A DNA stretch of 64,000 nucleotides. Origin: Flavobacterium sp. LC2016-23. GTDB taxonomy: Bacteria; Bacteroidota; Bacteroidia; Flavobacteriales; Flavobacteriaceae. The DNA lies in NCBI RefSeq assembly GCF_009674775.1, contig NZ_WKKE01000006.1:124001-188000 (forward strand). The letters run 5' to 3'. This document shows positions 16,618-25,794 of this stretch, in pieces. A program made the position numbers and the translations under genes. The notes beneath the pieces are model-generated. The model did no database searches. It saw nothing but the letters and a program-made list of their open reading frames with translations, and was not told where the DNA came from. Within the stretch, counting starts at the first letter, position 1. Each line of letters begins with the position of its first letter.

Positions 16618-17082
16618 ATGAATAACAATGGACCTATTGTGCTTATAGAAAATAATCAGGGAGATCGTAAATTATTTATGGAAATTTTCTCTGAATTGGA
16701 GCTTTCTAATGAAGTGCTCTACTTTAATTCAGCTAATAATGCGTATCATTACCTGACTTCAAGAAAAATTAAAGCGTTCTTAATATTTTCAGATATAGTT
16801 TTGCTCAATACCGCTGATGAAAAACGCATACATATAACGTATGAAAATCTAAGTATAGAATTAAATTGTCCCTGTTTGTTTTTTACGACAGCTTTTACAC
16901 AGTGTTTTGTAATAGATCTTTATTCTGTTCCAACTCAAACGTATGTCATTAAACCTTACAGTTATGACAAATTTAAAGAGATTATTAAAACCATTCTCGA
17001 GTATTGGTCAAAAATTAAATCGATAGAAGATTATAAAAGTGATCCTCTGAGAAGAAAAAATATTAAAAATAATCTGAATTAA
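16618..17082 (+). CDS. Divergent single-domain receiver protein
   Basis: The 154-aa protein has a receiver fold without output domain: first strand VLIENN (the usual E-D-D/N pocket is reduced to Glu11-Asn12), phospho-acceptor candidate Asp59 in FLIFSDIVL, LFFTTAF and the conserved Lys in YVIKPYS. It resembles the Rcp-type receivers that partner PAS kinases. No kinase gene is adjacent. The tail of about 20 residues is basic. Confidence 0.75.
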   Translation: MNNNGPIVLIENNQGDRKLFMEIFSELELSNEVLYFNSANNAYHYLTSRKIKAFLIFSDIVLLNTADEKRIHITYENLSIELNCPCLFFTTAFTQCFVIDLYSVPTQTYVIKPYSYDKFKEIIKTILEYWSKIKSIEDYKSDPLRRKNIKNNLN

Positions 17083-17084
17083 AC

Positions 17085-17122
17085 AAAACCCGGTAAATCG
17101 TTTAAGTTTACCGGGTTTTTTG
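17085..17122 (+). terminator. Rho-independent terminator
   Basis: AAAACCCGGTAAA / TTTACCGGGTTTT stem of 13 bp with a 9-base loop and T-rich tail, three bases after the receiver stop codon. Confidence 0.9.
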
Positions 17123-17210
17123 TTTTTTGATTGGCTAAAAACAGCTTTTTTCGCACTTTGTTCTTTGTATAATTTTTAGGATTTGTTACAGAATCTCCAT
17201 GTTCACAAAA

Positions 17211-17606
17211 TTAAGACTGGGAAATATGTTCCTCCTCAGTTTCAATTTTTTTAATTTCTACTTTCTCCTTTTTAATAGCCTGTCTCAGCAATCCGAAAAG
17301 ACTCATATAAATATTAGCTACAAAAACCAAAGAAAATCCCGCAATGATATAGCCGCGCCAGTCGTCCAGGAGTAACTTATAATCAGAGAAAATAATAAAA
17401 AATATCGTGACATAATGGCTAAAGCAATATTCGCAGGTAAAAAGGTAAAAAGCTTTTCGGATTAACAGAGTACGGCCGTTAGCAGCATTTTTGACACACC
17501 ATTCCCGGGGTTCGCGAAATATTTCTTCGTGGGTAACCGACCAGCTGATACAGGAAATAGGTATGGACAGAATAAAAAGCCAAATGATTTGAGTACTAAT
17601 ATCCAT
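17211..17606 (-). CDS. Small polytopic membrane protein with CxxC motif
   Basis: The 131-aa product has three membrane segments (IIWLFILSIPISCISWSV at the N-terminus, a middle one in YCFSHYVTIFFIIFS, and YIIAGFSLVFVANIYMSLFG near 88-107) and the motif FTCEYCFSHYVT. A CxxC next to a helix is found in DUF1360-like proteins; the link here is tentative. The tail is Lys/Glu-rich. Confidence 0.6.
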   Translation of the reverse strand: MDISTQIIWLFILSIPISCISWSVTHEEIFREPREWCVKNAANGRTLLIRKAFYLFTCEYCFSHYVTIFFIIFSDYKLLLDDWRGYIIAGFSLVFVANIYMSLFGLLRQAIKKEKVEIKKIETEEEHISQS

Positions 17607-17713
17607 GAGAGTTATTGTTTAATTTTTTTAGAATCAATTTCTTAAAATTACAACAATACCTGCTTCCAAATTTATATAGTTTTTAAATTCAGTTATAAAA
17701 TTTTACAATAAGA

Positions 17714-17750
17714 CAAAAAACAGCCGTCACGAGCAATTCGCAACGGCTGT
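17714..17750 (-). terminator. Terminator of the acidic protein gene
   Basis: On the minus strand ACAGCCGT / ACGGCTGT with a 15-base loop, then TTTTTTG. It starts 22 bases after the stop at 17773. Confidence 0.75.
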
Positions 17751-17772
17751 ATGTTAGTTTTTTTCAAATAAA

Positions 17773-18168
17773 TTATTCTCTGGGATGTTTTTCAGGAAAA
17801 TGCTCATCGGATTCTTCGAGGTCTTCACTGGCATCATCATTGTCTAAATCACCGTCTTTTTCAAGAGGATCGATATCGTTCTGATTGAAATCATCATCCG
17901 GATTATCAGGCTGATCATTAGTAATATGTTCATCCTCATTAATTACCCGTTCCTCATTCGGAATATTTTCATTCCGGTTATAATCATTTGTTTCGTGATT
18001 GATATCATGCAGGTCATCTTCCTTGTGTTCAACATCATCTTCGTTGAACGGATCTTTATCGAATAAATTTTCCACGGAAGCATCTCTTTCGGTATCGGTA
18101 AGTGTAGCTTCATCATGGTGAAAATTACGTTCTACCTGACCGTAATTTATGTTGTTATCTTTTTTCAT
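17773..18168 (-). CDS. Very acidic low-complexity protein
   Basis: The 131-aa product is dominated by Asp, Glu and Asn (for example DEHITNDQPDNPDDDFNQND) with no hydrophobic segment, so it is probably disordered and strongly negative. Proteins of this kind may be protectants or charge tags, but no function can be assigned. It lies among small stress-type genes. Confidence 0.55.
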   Translation of the reverse strand: MKKDNNINYGQVERNFHHDEATLTDTERDASVENLFDKDPFNEDDVEHKEDDLHDINHETNDYNRNENIPNEERVINEDEHITNDQPDNPDDDFNQNDIDPLEKDGDLDNDDASEDLEESDEHFPEKHPRE

Positions 18169-18625
18169 TAGAGTATATTTTAAAAATTAGTTACTTTTAA
18201 AGTCTGTTATGTTTCAAAGCTACCTGCAATCCCGCAATTTTATCTTACAGAAAATCACCTAAACATTTCATAATCTGTGGGTAAAGTCAAAAGGAGGATC
18301 AATAATTTTTATGTTTTAGTATTACTTTAGGGTAGTGTAATACCTCTGTTGTTTATTTTGTGCCGCTAAATTTTATTCAGGCTAATCAAAACAACGTCAC
18401 TGTAATTTTGTTAGTAAACTAAACTGGTAGTGAAGATTCTAAAACCCGGAATTCAAAGCTTTTTGACAAGTGTCAGCATTTTTAAGGTATTTTTAAGTTT
18501 GATTTTACGTTCTGATAATCAGTTGTTTAATTTGTTTTTTATGCCTTTTATGGATTCATTTTAAAAGAGCATGCTTCAATAGCGGATATGTATTCGTAAA
18601 TTAGCTTTCAAATAAATAAATCCAA
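18169..18625. other. Intergenic region, no gene seen
   Basis: 457 AT-rich bases between two divergent genes. A short imperfect dyad (GTATTACTTTAGGGTAGTGTAATAC, centred at 18333) is the only local structure noted. Promoters for both flanking genes must lie here, but I see no convincing -7/-33 pair. Confidence 0.4.
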
Positions 18626-19462
18626 ATGACAGTACTCACATTTACCCTGATCATGATTTTGGGGGCATTTTTAGCTGGTTTTATAGGTTCGTTATCAGGA
18701 TTAGGCGGCGGAATCATTATTATCCCGCTTTTGACCATTGTTCTGGGAGTCGATATTCATTATGCCATCGGGGCGGCTTTGGTCTCTGTCATTGCAACTT
18801 CGTCGGGTTCAGCTGCAGCGTATGTAAAAGAAGGCATTACCAATATGCGTCTGGGGATTTTTCTCGAAATAGCCACTACTTTGGGAGCCGTGGGAGGCGC
18901 ATTGCTTTCCGTTATTGCACCCACGTCCTTTATCGCCGTATTGTTCGGACTTACCCTGATTTTCTCAGCCATCAATTCGTTACGAAAAAAAGAAGAACAT
19001 ATTGTTTTGGAATCCAGTCTGCTGGCCAAAAAACTGAAGTTAGAAGGAACGTATCCTTCACACGATGGACAGATCATACATTACGGAACCAAAAATGTAA
19101 TAGGAGGGTTCAGCATGATGGGAATTGCCGGAATGATGTCGGGTTTATTAGGAATTGGTTCCGGAGCTTTTAAGGTAATCGCGATGGACAATATCATGCG
19201 AATTCCGTTTAAGGTTTCGACTACTACGAGTAATTTCATGATGGGCGTTACGGCAATGGCAAGTTCAGTAATCTACATCCAAAAAGGATATATCGAGCCC
19301 GGAATCTGCATGCCGGTGGTGATCGGTGTATTGTTTGGGGCAATGGCCGGAGCCAAAATATTAGTTCGTACCAACCCTAAAAAGCTGCGTATCTTTTTTG
19401 CCTGCCTGATTTTCGTACTGGCGTTAAACATGATTTACAGCGGACTTAATGGAAAAATCTAA
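18626..19462 (+). CDS. TSUP-family permease (TauE/SafE type)
   Basis: The 278-aa inner-membrane protein has about eight hydrophobic segments and the family's glycine motif repeated in both halves: FIGSLSGLGGGIIIIPLL near the N-terminus and SGLLGIGSGAFKVIAMD in the middle. TSUP proteins export or import sulfur-containing anions and other small organic acids. The DUF1634 gene overlaps its last 14 bases, a pairing commonly seen for this subgroup. Confidence 0.9.
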   Translation: MTVLTFTLIMILGAFLAGFIGSLSGLGGGIIIIPLLTIVLGVDIHYAIGAALVSVIATSSGSAAAYVKEGITNMRLGIFLEIATTLGAVGGALLSVIAPTSFIAVLFGLTLIFSAINSLRKKEEHIVLESSLLAKKLKLEGTYPSHDGQIIHYGTKNVIGGFSMMGIAGMMSGLLGIGSGAFKVIAMDNIMRIPFKVSTTTSNFMMGVTAMASSVIYIQKGYIEPGICMPVVIGVLFGAMAGAKILVRTNPKKLRIFFACLIFVLALNMIYSGLNGKI

Positions 19463-19856
19463 AGTTATGGCACAGGAAAAATTCGGAGAAAAAGATTTTC
19501 AGAAAATTGTCGGTAATTTATTGCGCTATGGCGTTTGGATTTCCTTATCGGTGGCCTTTATTGGAGGGATTGTTTATTTGCTGCATCACGGCAATGACAT
19601 CGAAAATTATTCGGTTTTTAAAGAAAATGACCGAAATATTTTTGAAGTAATCGGAGCTGTTTATAATGGTGTAATACAAGGCAGGGGAGAATCTATTATA
19701 TTTTTGGGGATTGTATTGCTTTTTCTGACTCCGGTTTTTAGGGTATTACTTTCGCTATTTTCGTTTCTTCTGGAAAAAGATTATCTGTATGTGGTGATTA
19801 CGGCAATCGTAATCGGTATCATTATTATGAGTATTTCCTTTGGATTTTCTCATTAA
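19449..19856 (+). CDS. DUF1634 membrane protein
   Basis: The 135-aa protein has three hydrophobic segments (GVWISLSVAFIGGIVYLLHH, IIFLGIVLLFLTPVFRVLLS and YVVITAIVIGIIIMSISF), fitting DUF1634. Its start overlaps the permease gene by 14 bases, so translation is coupled. It is likely an accessory subunit of the TSUP permease. Confidence 0.85.
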   Translation: MEKSKVMAQEKFGEKDFQKIVGNLLRYGVWISLSVAFIGGIVYLLHHGNDIENYSVFKENDRNIFEVIGAVYNGVIQGRGESIIFLGIVLLFLTPVFRVLLSLFSFLLEKDYLYVVITAIVIGIIIMSISFGFSH

Positions 19857-19882
19857 AGAATTTACGTTTTAATTGATTATCT

Positions 19883-20182
19883 AAGGTTCAAAGGAGCAAA
19901 GGTTCAAAGGAGCAAAGATGCAGAGGCGTAAAGTTATTTTATTTTTCTTTGCTCTTTTGCGAGATTATAAAAATAGCTTGTTGGGTGTCAGGCTGAGCGG
20001 AGTCGAAGCCCTTTTGATGTAAAAAGCCTTCGGCTCCGCTCAGGGTGAAAATGATTTCCATAACAATAAAGATATTTTATTCAAATTTATAACTTCATCT
20101 ATAGAAAGGTTTACTTCAAGCAAAGACGCGAAGTCGCAAAGTAAAATTTAATAAAAAAACTTTGCGACTTTGTGTCTTTGCG
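19883..20182. repeat. Cluster of three scattered-type repeats
   Basis: The 365-base gap holds two tandem copies of AGGTTCAAAGGAGCAA (from 19883), a near-perfect 18-bp inverted repeat CTGAGCGGAGTCGAAGCC (19993-20010 with 20026-20043), and a second long dyad around GACGCGAAGTCGCAAAGT (20121-20142 with 20159-20182). These are intergenic palindromes of the type seen many times in Flavobacterium genomes. The last can act as a terminator between the convergent genes. Confidence 0.7.
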
Positions 20183-20221
20183 TGATTAAAAAAAGACCAA
20201 AAATACAGACTTTAAAAAGTA

Positions 20222-21502
20222 TTATTTTTCAATAATCATAGTAATTCCCTGTCCACCTGCGGCACAAATAGAGATAAAACCTCTACCGGCACCTTTTTCA
20301 TGAAGCAATTTGGCCATTACACCAATAATTCTTCCTCCCGTGGCAGCAAAAGGATGCGCTGCCGCAAGACTGCTTCCTTTTACGTTAAGCTTACTTCTGT
20401 CGATCGCGCCCAGCGGTTTTTTAAGCCCAATGGCGGCACTAAGTTCAGGGCTTTCCCAAATTTTGAGGGTAGCCAGAACCTGGGCGGCAAAAGCTTCGTG
20501 AATTTCATAATAATCAAAATCCTGTAAGGTCAGGTTTGCTTTTTCGAGCATTCTCGAGGCAGCAAACAAAGGCGCGAGTAATAGATTCTGTTCGTTTTTT
20601 ACATACTCGATAGCGGCAACTTCGGCATGGGTAATGTACGCCAGAATCGATAAATTGTGTTCTTTGGCCCATTCCTCACTCGCCAGAAGAATACTGGAGG
20701 CACCATCGGTAAGCGGCGTAGAGTTTCCTGCCGTAAGCGTTCCGTTGGCTTTATCGAATGCCGGAGCCAGTTTGGCCAGCTTTTCTAAAGTACTGTCTTT
20801 TCGTAAATTATTGTCCCTGTCCAGTCCGTTAAAAGGCGTAATCATATCGCTAAAAAAACCTTCGTCATACGCTTTTGCCATATTCAGATGACTTTGCAAC
20901 GCCAGATGATCCTGATCTTCCCTCGCGATTTGATAATATTTAGCCGTAATTTCGGTATGACCTCCCATCGAAAGACCGGTTTGCGATTCTTCATTTCTGG
21001 GTACTAAAGGTGTCAGGTCTTTTGGTCGGATTTTCAAAAAGGTTTTGATTTTTTCTCCCAGCGATTTTGCTTTTCTGGCGTCGAGCAGTATTTTTCGCAG
21101 CTTTTCACTCACCGCAATCGGCATATCGCTGATGGAATCAACACCGCAGGCAATTCCGGATTCGATCTGACCCAAAGCAATTTTATTGGCAATGTAAATA
21201 GCACTTTCAATTCCGGTGTCACAAGCCTGTTGTAAGTCGCAGGCCGGAGTGGCGGGATCAAGAGCCGTTCTCATGACACATTCACGGATCAGGTTATTGT
21301 CGGTAGTATGTTTGATCACAGCGCCGCCCACTACTTCTCCTAGTAATTGGCCCTGCAGTTTGTATTTTTCAATAAGACCATCGAGTGTTGCGGTCATCAT
21401 TTGCAAATTACTAATGTCTGAATAAAACGTATTCGCTCTCGCAAACGGAATCCTGTTATACCCCACAATGGCTACTTTTCTAATGTTGTCCTGATTTCCC
21501 AT
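20222..21502 (-). CDS. Acetyl-CoA C-acyltransferase (thiolase, FadI-like)
   Basis: The 426-aa thiolase catalyses thiolytic cleavage of 3-ketoacyl-CoA or the reverse condensation, in fatty-acid beta-oxidation. Active-site features: nucleophile Cys94 in CDLQQACDTGIES, the HEAFAAQ motif (about residue 357) and CAAGGQG near the C-terminus. Length fits the long FadI-type class. No FadJ-like partner gene is next to it. Confidence 0.9.
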   Translation of the reverse strand: MGNQDNIRKVAIVGYNRIPFARANTFYSDISNLQMMTATLDGLIEKYKLQGQLLGEVVGGAVIKHTTDNNLIRECVMRTALDPATPACDLQQACDTGIESAIYIANKIALGQIESGIACGVDSISDMPIAVSEKLRKILLDARKAKSLGEKIKTFLKIRPKDLTPLVPRNEESQTGLSMGGHTEITAKYYQIAREDQDHLALQSHLNMAKAYDEGFFSDMITPFNGLDRDNNLRKDSTLEKLAKLAPAFDKANGTLTAGNSTPLTDGASSILLASEEWAKEHNLSILAYITHAEVAAIEYVKNEQNLLLAPLFAASRMLEKANLTLQDFDYYEIHEAFAAQVLATLKIWESPELSAAIGLKKPLGAIDRSKLNVKGSSLAAAHPFAATGGRIIGVMAKLLHEKGAGRGFISICAAGGQGITMIIEK

Positions 21503-21753
21503 ATCATGATGCTGTTTTGTTTTTGGTTTGATATTAAAAGTAATCCCTAAAAAGAGTACACATGTTTTTGTGCGTTCTGATTTAGGAGGTTAAATTTAAT
21601 ATTTTAAATTCTTATTCAGGAAACTTTTTGTTGGGAATGGAGCAGGATTATATTTCAGACTAAGTTTGTTATTCCGACACAGGAGAAAACACACTAGAAA
21701 TTCCTTGCCTAAAGTCGCGAGTCTTTATGGAATTACTGTTAAAATACAGCATG

Positions 21754-22524
21754 TTAGATAATTAAACTCTCCGAATTTTCGAGTTTCTTTCTCAGTTTGT
21801 TTACCGCACTTCTCTTTATTTTCCAGAGCCAGAGCGCACTATTTGGAATTAGTTTTAACGATGAATTTTTATCGCTATTAATTAAGTTCTCTAAAGTATT
21901 AGAATCGTCAATTTTTAATTTGAGCTGGCGCTCATTCAGAATGTTTATTGGATAAATTCCTCGAAGTTTCGTTTGCCGCTCTTTAGGCGCGGAGTCATAC
22001 CACTTGATTAGGCTTGAATTCTCTTTTTCACTTAGGTTACCGTCGTCCAGAGATAATATGTGGAACTCGGGATTATTTGTTTCACGTTGTGATGCCCCAT
22101 ATCCGAAGTCCCAGAATTTCAAATCTATCAAGGCGCATATGAATTGCTCGAATTTGTTTGATTGAGGATCAATTGCCTCTTCGTCAAATGCAAAGCATAG
22201 CAAGGTTTCCCCAGTCTCTTCAATATATCCTAATGAAGCAGAGACTAAGCTGTCGTAACCAGGCTCATTACTATTTTTTGGATTTGCCACTATTGATAAA
22301 GTAGTGATTTCGGAAAAATTTGTGCTTATTGCTTTAGTTTGCTGTTGCCCTCCAAATTTAGTTAGATTGCCACTATATCCATTTCCTAATGCGGCAAAAT
22401 AAGTTGGTGTTATTCCACAGCTGTCAAAAATGGCAGTAATTAGTATATAGAATTTTTTGAAGGTGTTTGAATCTACCGATTTGTTTGTATAACTATAAAG
22501 TCCTAAAGCAAAATTCATTTTCAT
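21754..22524 (-). CDS. Hypothetical protein, immunity-like
   Basis: The 256-aa soluble protein has no signal and no motif I recognise. Its first half (SYTNKSVDSNTFKKFYILIT, GYSGNLTKFGG) and calm, mixed composition resemble the cytosolic immunity proteins that accumulate beside polymorphic toxins. The context supports this loosely: a gene fragment and a SUFU-domain gene follow on the same strand, and the local base composition is lower in GC than the flanking thiolase. Confidence 0.5.
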   Translation of the reverse strand: MKMNFALGLYSYTNKSVDSNTFKKFYILITAIFDSCGITPTYFAALGNGYSGNLTKFGGQQQTKAISTNFSEITTLSIVANPKNSNEPGYDSLVSASLGYIEETGETLLCFAFDEEAIDPQSNKFEQFICALIDLKFWDFGYGASQRETNNPEFHILSLDDGNLSEKENSSLIKWYDSAPKERQTKLRGIYPINILNERQLKLKIDDSNTLENLINSDKNSSLKLIPNSALWLWKIKRSAVNKLRKKLENSESLII

Positions 22525-22603
22525 ATCGTATCATTGTTAAAATTTTAGTCCTTTTCTATATAGTTGAATTTAATTATTGTGAAAGGTTTAAACTGTTTTA
22601 TCT

Positions 22604-22816
22604 TTAAAGTAAAGAGTAATCATTTTTTTCCGGTCTTTCAACTGCATGGAGCCCGGCAATTTTGCCGTCATCAATTACAAATCCGAAAAAAAAATTATCA
22701 TCAAAACAAAAGAACCCGCCTAATTTATTTACTTCGCTTTTTATGGAAAACATTATAAGGCTTGCTTTGTATTCATGAGTAGTATTAAAATCTTCGTCTT
22801 TCTTCGATACGTCTTT
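22604..22816 (-). pseudogene. C-terminal fragment of a degraded gene
   Basis: In the 441-base gap 22525-22965, 70 sense codons run from an in-frame TGA to a TAA on the minus strand, with protein-like content: KKDEDFNTTHEYKASLIMFS, later KLGGFFCFDDNFFFGFVIDD and GKIAGLHAVERP. No start is placed sensibly (first Met is 30 codons in). Sequence upstream (22820-22960) can also be read as protein in another frame, so a frameshifted gene is likely. Family unknown. Confidence 0.5.
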
Positions 22817-22965
22817 TCAATCCTGATTTGATAAACCTGTTCCAACAGCAGGTTGCCTTTTTGTTGATTATGCCGCTTGGCTGATCATTTTGGGCAAAAA
22901 GTCAGACGTTTGCCTTTACTTTTCAGGAGAATACCTTTGGGAACTGATCCCGTTTTTTAAATCAT

Positions 22966-24066
22966 TTATACAACTTCTTCTCGCTCTAAATTAAAAATCT
23001 CTTCTCCAATATTGTCAAGTTTTGATAGCACTGCTTCAACTCCGGATTGTATCATTTCTTCTCTTTCCCTAAGTGAAATAGGTACAATCCATAAAAAGTT
23101 AGTATTTGAGCCTCTGTAGTTAGCTAACTTAATTTTGGGCAAAACATTTAATTGGTTCGTAAGGACTGCAAAGTTGAACTTTTTACTTACATTGGCATGA
23201 AGATCTATTGTGTGATTTTCTGCCAAAAAAGTAACAAAATCCCACGGTATTGCTGTTGTTCCGCTTATCCAGCTGGCGATGGTGTTTATCTGATCATTCT
23301 TTAGTCCCGATTTTAAAATCATCCCGAGTTCAATCCTATTCATTTTGCCTGGATTTTCAGAATACATTTCCACCTTTGGTTGTGGTCGTAATGATACGGC
23401 TACGGTTGCAAAAACAATCTTCTCATGACCTTCATGTACATACAAACCTTTTGGAGGCCACTCTGAATTATCAATTGCATAATACTTTTCACTTTTTCCA
23501 AATATTTCATCGTAGTACTCTAAAATCTCCGGCTGCAGAAAACCAAAAGGATTTGTGTCATTATCCCATAATTTTAAAAATTCGAGAGAGCGTTCAACAC
23601 GTTTATGCATTTCGTTTTCTTCTGTAAACTCCCAGGCAAAATCACCGGTACCAATGCAATCACGGGCGTACCCATAAAATCCGCCGCTACCACTCCAGCT
23701 CGGAATTACGCATAAAATTTCTCCATTTTCCAACAAAGCTGCTCCATCTCCTTCCTCCAGCCAGACAATTTCAAGGTTGTTTCTGTTTAATTTTGTTTGT
23801 CCTTCAGGGAATTTACAAAACTCTTTTGTTAGCATTGGAGGAATGCCTTTTTCCATCAATTTTTCCTCTAATTCCTTTGGCGCTTCCATCAAATTTCTGA
23901 TCCAGCAGCATTTCATGCCAAAATCTTCATTATCTCCGTATAAATAGAAATAAGCAACCCTATTATCCTGTTCAACAACCGCCGTGATTGGACAACTATG
24001 ACTTCTTTCTTCAATAAGAACTTCGGCCTTTTCGATTTTATTATTGTTTCTTTTGAATAATCCCAT
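22966..24066 (-). CDS. Suppressor-of-fused (SUFU) domain protein
   Basis: The 366-aa cytosolic protein ends in a SUFU-like domain (about 195-355): IVFATVAVSLRPQP, then a T-A-I-P-W-D-F-V-T-F-L-A-ENH stretch and the typical FLWIVPISLREREEMIQ near the end. Bacterial SUFU proteins are a widespread class of immunity proteins against secreted toxins. The N-terminal 190 residues (SCPITAVVEQDNRVAYFYLY, PSWSGSGGFYGYARDC) are a separate domain that I do not recognise. No toxin gene is next to it. Confidence 0.75.
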   Translation of the reverse strand: MGLFKRNNNKIEKAEVLIEERSHSCPITAVVEQDNRVAYFYLYGDNEDFGMKCCWIRNLMEAPKELEEKLMEKGIPPMLTKEFCKFPEGQTKLNRNNLEIVWLEEGDGAALLENGEILCVIPSWSGSGGFYGYARDCIGTGDFAWEFTEENEMHKRVERSLEFLKLWDNDTNPFGFLQPEILEYYDEIFGKSEKYYAIDNSEWPPKGLYVHEGHEKIVFATVAVSLRPQPKVEMYSENPGKMNRIELGMILKSGLKNDQINTIASWISGTTAIPWDFVTFLAENHTIDLHANVSKKFNFAVLTNQLNVLPKIKLANYRGSNTNFLWIVPISLREREEMIQSGVEAVLSKLDNIGEEIFNLEREEVV

Positions 24067-24227
24067 GTTTTAGTTTTTTTAGATGAAATTTTATATTGAA
24101 ATAACGATTTTATTTAATAAATATCATTTAATCTTAAATTTAATTGCTATTGAAAATCAATGCAAAAATAATTCATGATAATAGGCAGCAAGTTTGGAAA
24201 GTTATAAGTGGTACTTTTTTGAAATAA

Positions 24228-24389
24228 TTGGAAGAAAAAAGCTATAGCTGGCTTAGTAGCCGTTTCGCCATGATCTGGTTTTCTAAAGAAAATCACAGAG
24301 GTAAATCAATAAGATTGGCGGCTTTAGGGAAGGAAGTACCGGGTGTGCGATTCCTCATTCCCTGGAATGAGAAACCGTATGTAAAATAG
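24228..24389 (+). pseudogene. Possible short gene fragment
   Basis: Within the 383-base gap 24067-24449, 53 codons run from a TAA to a TAG on the plus strand and read like protein (SWLSSRFAMIWFSKENHRGK, then VPGVRFLIPWNEKPYVK). An ATG at 24270 would give 39 aa. No ribosome site is evident and I cannot name a family. It may be a remnant from the immunity patch or chance. Confidence 0.3.
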
Positions 24390-24449
24390 AAGAAATAGAA
24401 AAAAGAGTAATGGAAAAGATAAGAAATGACAGCTGTGTTACTCTAAAAC

Positions 24450-24815
24450 TTAACCTCCATAAACCCCATCCTTTTCCTTAAAAGCCCATTCGGCCATAGC
24501 ATGAATAACGGGAATCAAGCCGTTTCCGGCATTGCTCAGGCTGTAGGTCACAAAGGGAGGCACAACCGGTTTTGCTTCCCTGATCACAAGGCCATCGGTT
24601 TCTAATTGTTTGAGGTGCTGGATAAGCATTTTCTCGGTGATGGCCGGAATGGCTCTTTTCAGTTCGCTGTAGCGTTTGTCGCTGGTGGACAAATGATAGA
24701 GGATAATGGGCTTCCAGTAGCCGCCAATTTTTTCCATGACGTAGGTCACAGGACAGGTGTCGAGAGCGTATTGTTTGTTTTCCTGTATGGTCGAAGTTTT
24801 TTTGATTGCGGTCAT
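24450..24815 (-). CDS. HxlR-family transcriptional regulator
   Basis: The 121-aa winged-helix protein has the HxlR pattern: CPVTYVMEKIGGYWKPIILY, HLSTSDKRYSELKRAIPAIT, EKMLIQHLKQLETDGLV and VTYSLSNAG. The conserved N-terminal Cys20 is the redox- or electrophile-sensing residue in several family members. It is divergent from the NmrA-like gene, and the 81-base gap holds a dyad it probably binds. Confidence 0.9.
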   Translation of the reverse strand: MTAIKKTSTIQENKQYALDTCPVTYVMEKIGGYWKPIILYHLSTSDKRYSELKRAIPAITEKMLIQHLKQLETDGLVIREAKPVVPPFVTYSLSNAGNGLIPVIHAMAEWAFKEKDGVYGG

Positions 24816-24830
24816 GATACATACTTTAGG

Positions 24831-24869
24831 GTAAGTACTTGTATAAAAGTAAGTACAAATATACCTTTG
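24831..24869 (+). promoter_or_regulatory. HxlR-type operator and nmrA-like promoter
   Basis: GTAAGTAC occurs twice, 18 bases apart (24831 and 24849), and GTACTT / AAGTAC (24835-24840, 24851-24856) form a dyad. A -7 box TACCTTTG (24862-24869) follows directly, 27 bases before the NmrA-like ATG. Binding here would block that promoter. Confidence 0.55.
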
Positions 24870-24896
24870 TTTTTATAAATACAAAACAATTTAAAG

Positions 24897-25775
24897 ATGA
24901 AAATTATACTATCAGGTTCTTTAGGGAACATCGGAAAACCATTGACCCATAAACTTGTAGCTGCCGGACATGATGTGACGGTAATCAGCAGTAGTGCGGA
25001 CAAAAAAGAAGCCATCGAAAAAGCAGGTGCAAAGGCGGCTATTGGTTCTGTTAGTGATGCTGCTTTTTTAGCTGCGACTTTTGCAGGAGCAGATGCGCTT
25101 TTTGCCATGACACCGCCTAATTTAGGAGGCAGTAACGTGATTTCGAATACGGTTGAAGCGGGTAAAGCTTTCGCCAGCGCGATACAGGAAGCAGCTGTGA
25201 AACGTGTGGTAATGCTGAGCAGTATTGGTGCAGACTTACCGGACGGAACTGGACCTATTAAAGGACTTCATCAGATCGAGGGGGTGTATGATCAACTGGA
25301 AAATACAGCGGTTACCTTTTTACGTGCCGGATTTTTCTTTACCAATTTATACAATGACGTTCCGATGATAAAAGGAGCAGGGATTATGGGGGCTAATTAT
25401 CCCGCTGATGCGAAGATGCCACTGGTACATCATGAAGATATTGCAACAGCGGCAGCAGAAGAACTGCAAAAAGAAACCACAGGCAAAAATATCCGTTACA
25501 TTGTCAGCGATGTGCGTACTCCGGGGGAAATAGCAAAAGCCATAGGAGCAGCAATCGACAAAGCTGATTTGTCGTGGATTGAGTTCACTGACGAACAATC
25601 GCTGCAGGGAATGAAACAAGCCGGATTACCGGAAGAAATTGCCGGTTTGTATACCGAAATGGGTTCCGGTTTGCGAAGCGGTAAAATTGCGGCTGATTTC
25701 TTAAAAGGTAATTTTCCTGTGGATGGAAAAATCAAACTGGAAGATTTTGCTAAAGAGTTTGCCGGGAAGTTTTAA
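24897..25775 (+). CDS. NmrA-like NAD(P)-binding oxidoreductase
   Basis: The 292-aa Rossmann protein has the atypical SDR start (IILSGSLGNIGKPLTHKL; GxxGxxG) and fits the NmrA/QorB group: MLSSIGADLPDGTGPIKGLH, FLRAGFFFTNLY and PLVHHEDIATAA. Members sense NADP or reduce quinones. The divergent HxlR regulator suggests induction by an electrophile or oxidant. A bidirectional terminator follows. Confidence 0.88.
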   Translation: MKIILSGSLGNIGKPLTHKLVAAGHDVTVISSSADKKEAIEKAGAKAAIGSVSDAAFLAATFAGADALFAMTPPNLGGSNVISNTVEAGKAFASAIQEAAVKRVVMLSSIGADLPDGTGPIKGLHQIEGVYDQLENTAVTFLRAGFFFTNLYNDVPMIKGAGIMGANYPADAKMPLVHHEDIATAAAEELQKETTGKNIRYIVSDVRTPGEIAKAIGAAIDKADLSWIEFTDEQSLQGMKQAGLPEEIAGLYTEMGSGLRSGKIAADFLKGNFPVDGKIKLEDFAKEFAGKF

Positions 25776-25794
25776 TTCAAATAATGAATCCATG

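Noticed and set aside
21670-21740. Possible scattered intergenic repeat (TTCCGACACAGGAG...)
   Set aside because: It resembles intergenic repeats I recall from flavobacteria, but no second copy or palindrome is present in the window to support it.
24353-24372. CTCATTCC / GGAATGAG hairpin as terminator
   Set aside because: The loop is two bases, there is no T-run, and it lies inside a possible gene fragment.
24478-24822. 114-codon frame overlapping the HxlR gene on the same strand
   Set aside because: Out-of-frame shadow with Arg/His-rich random composition; the HxlR frame has the complete family pattern.
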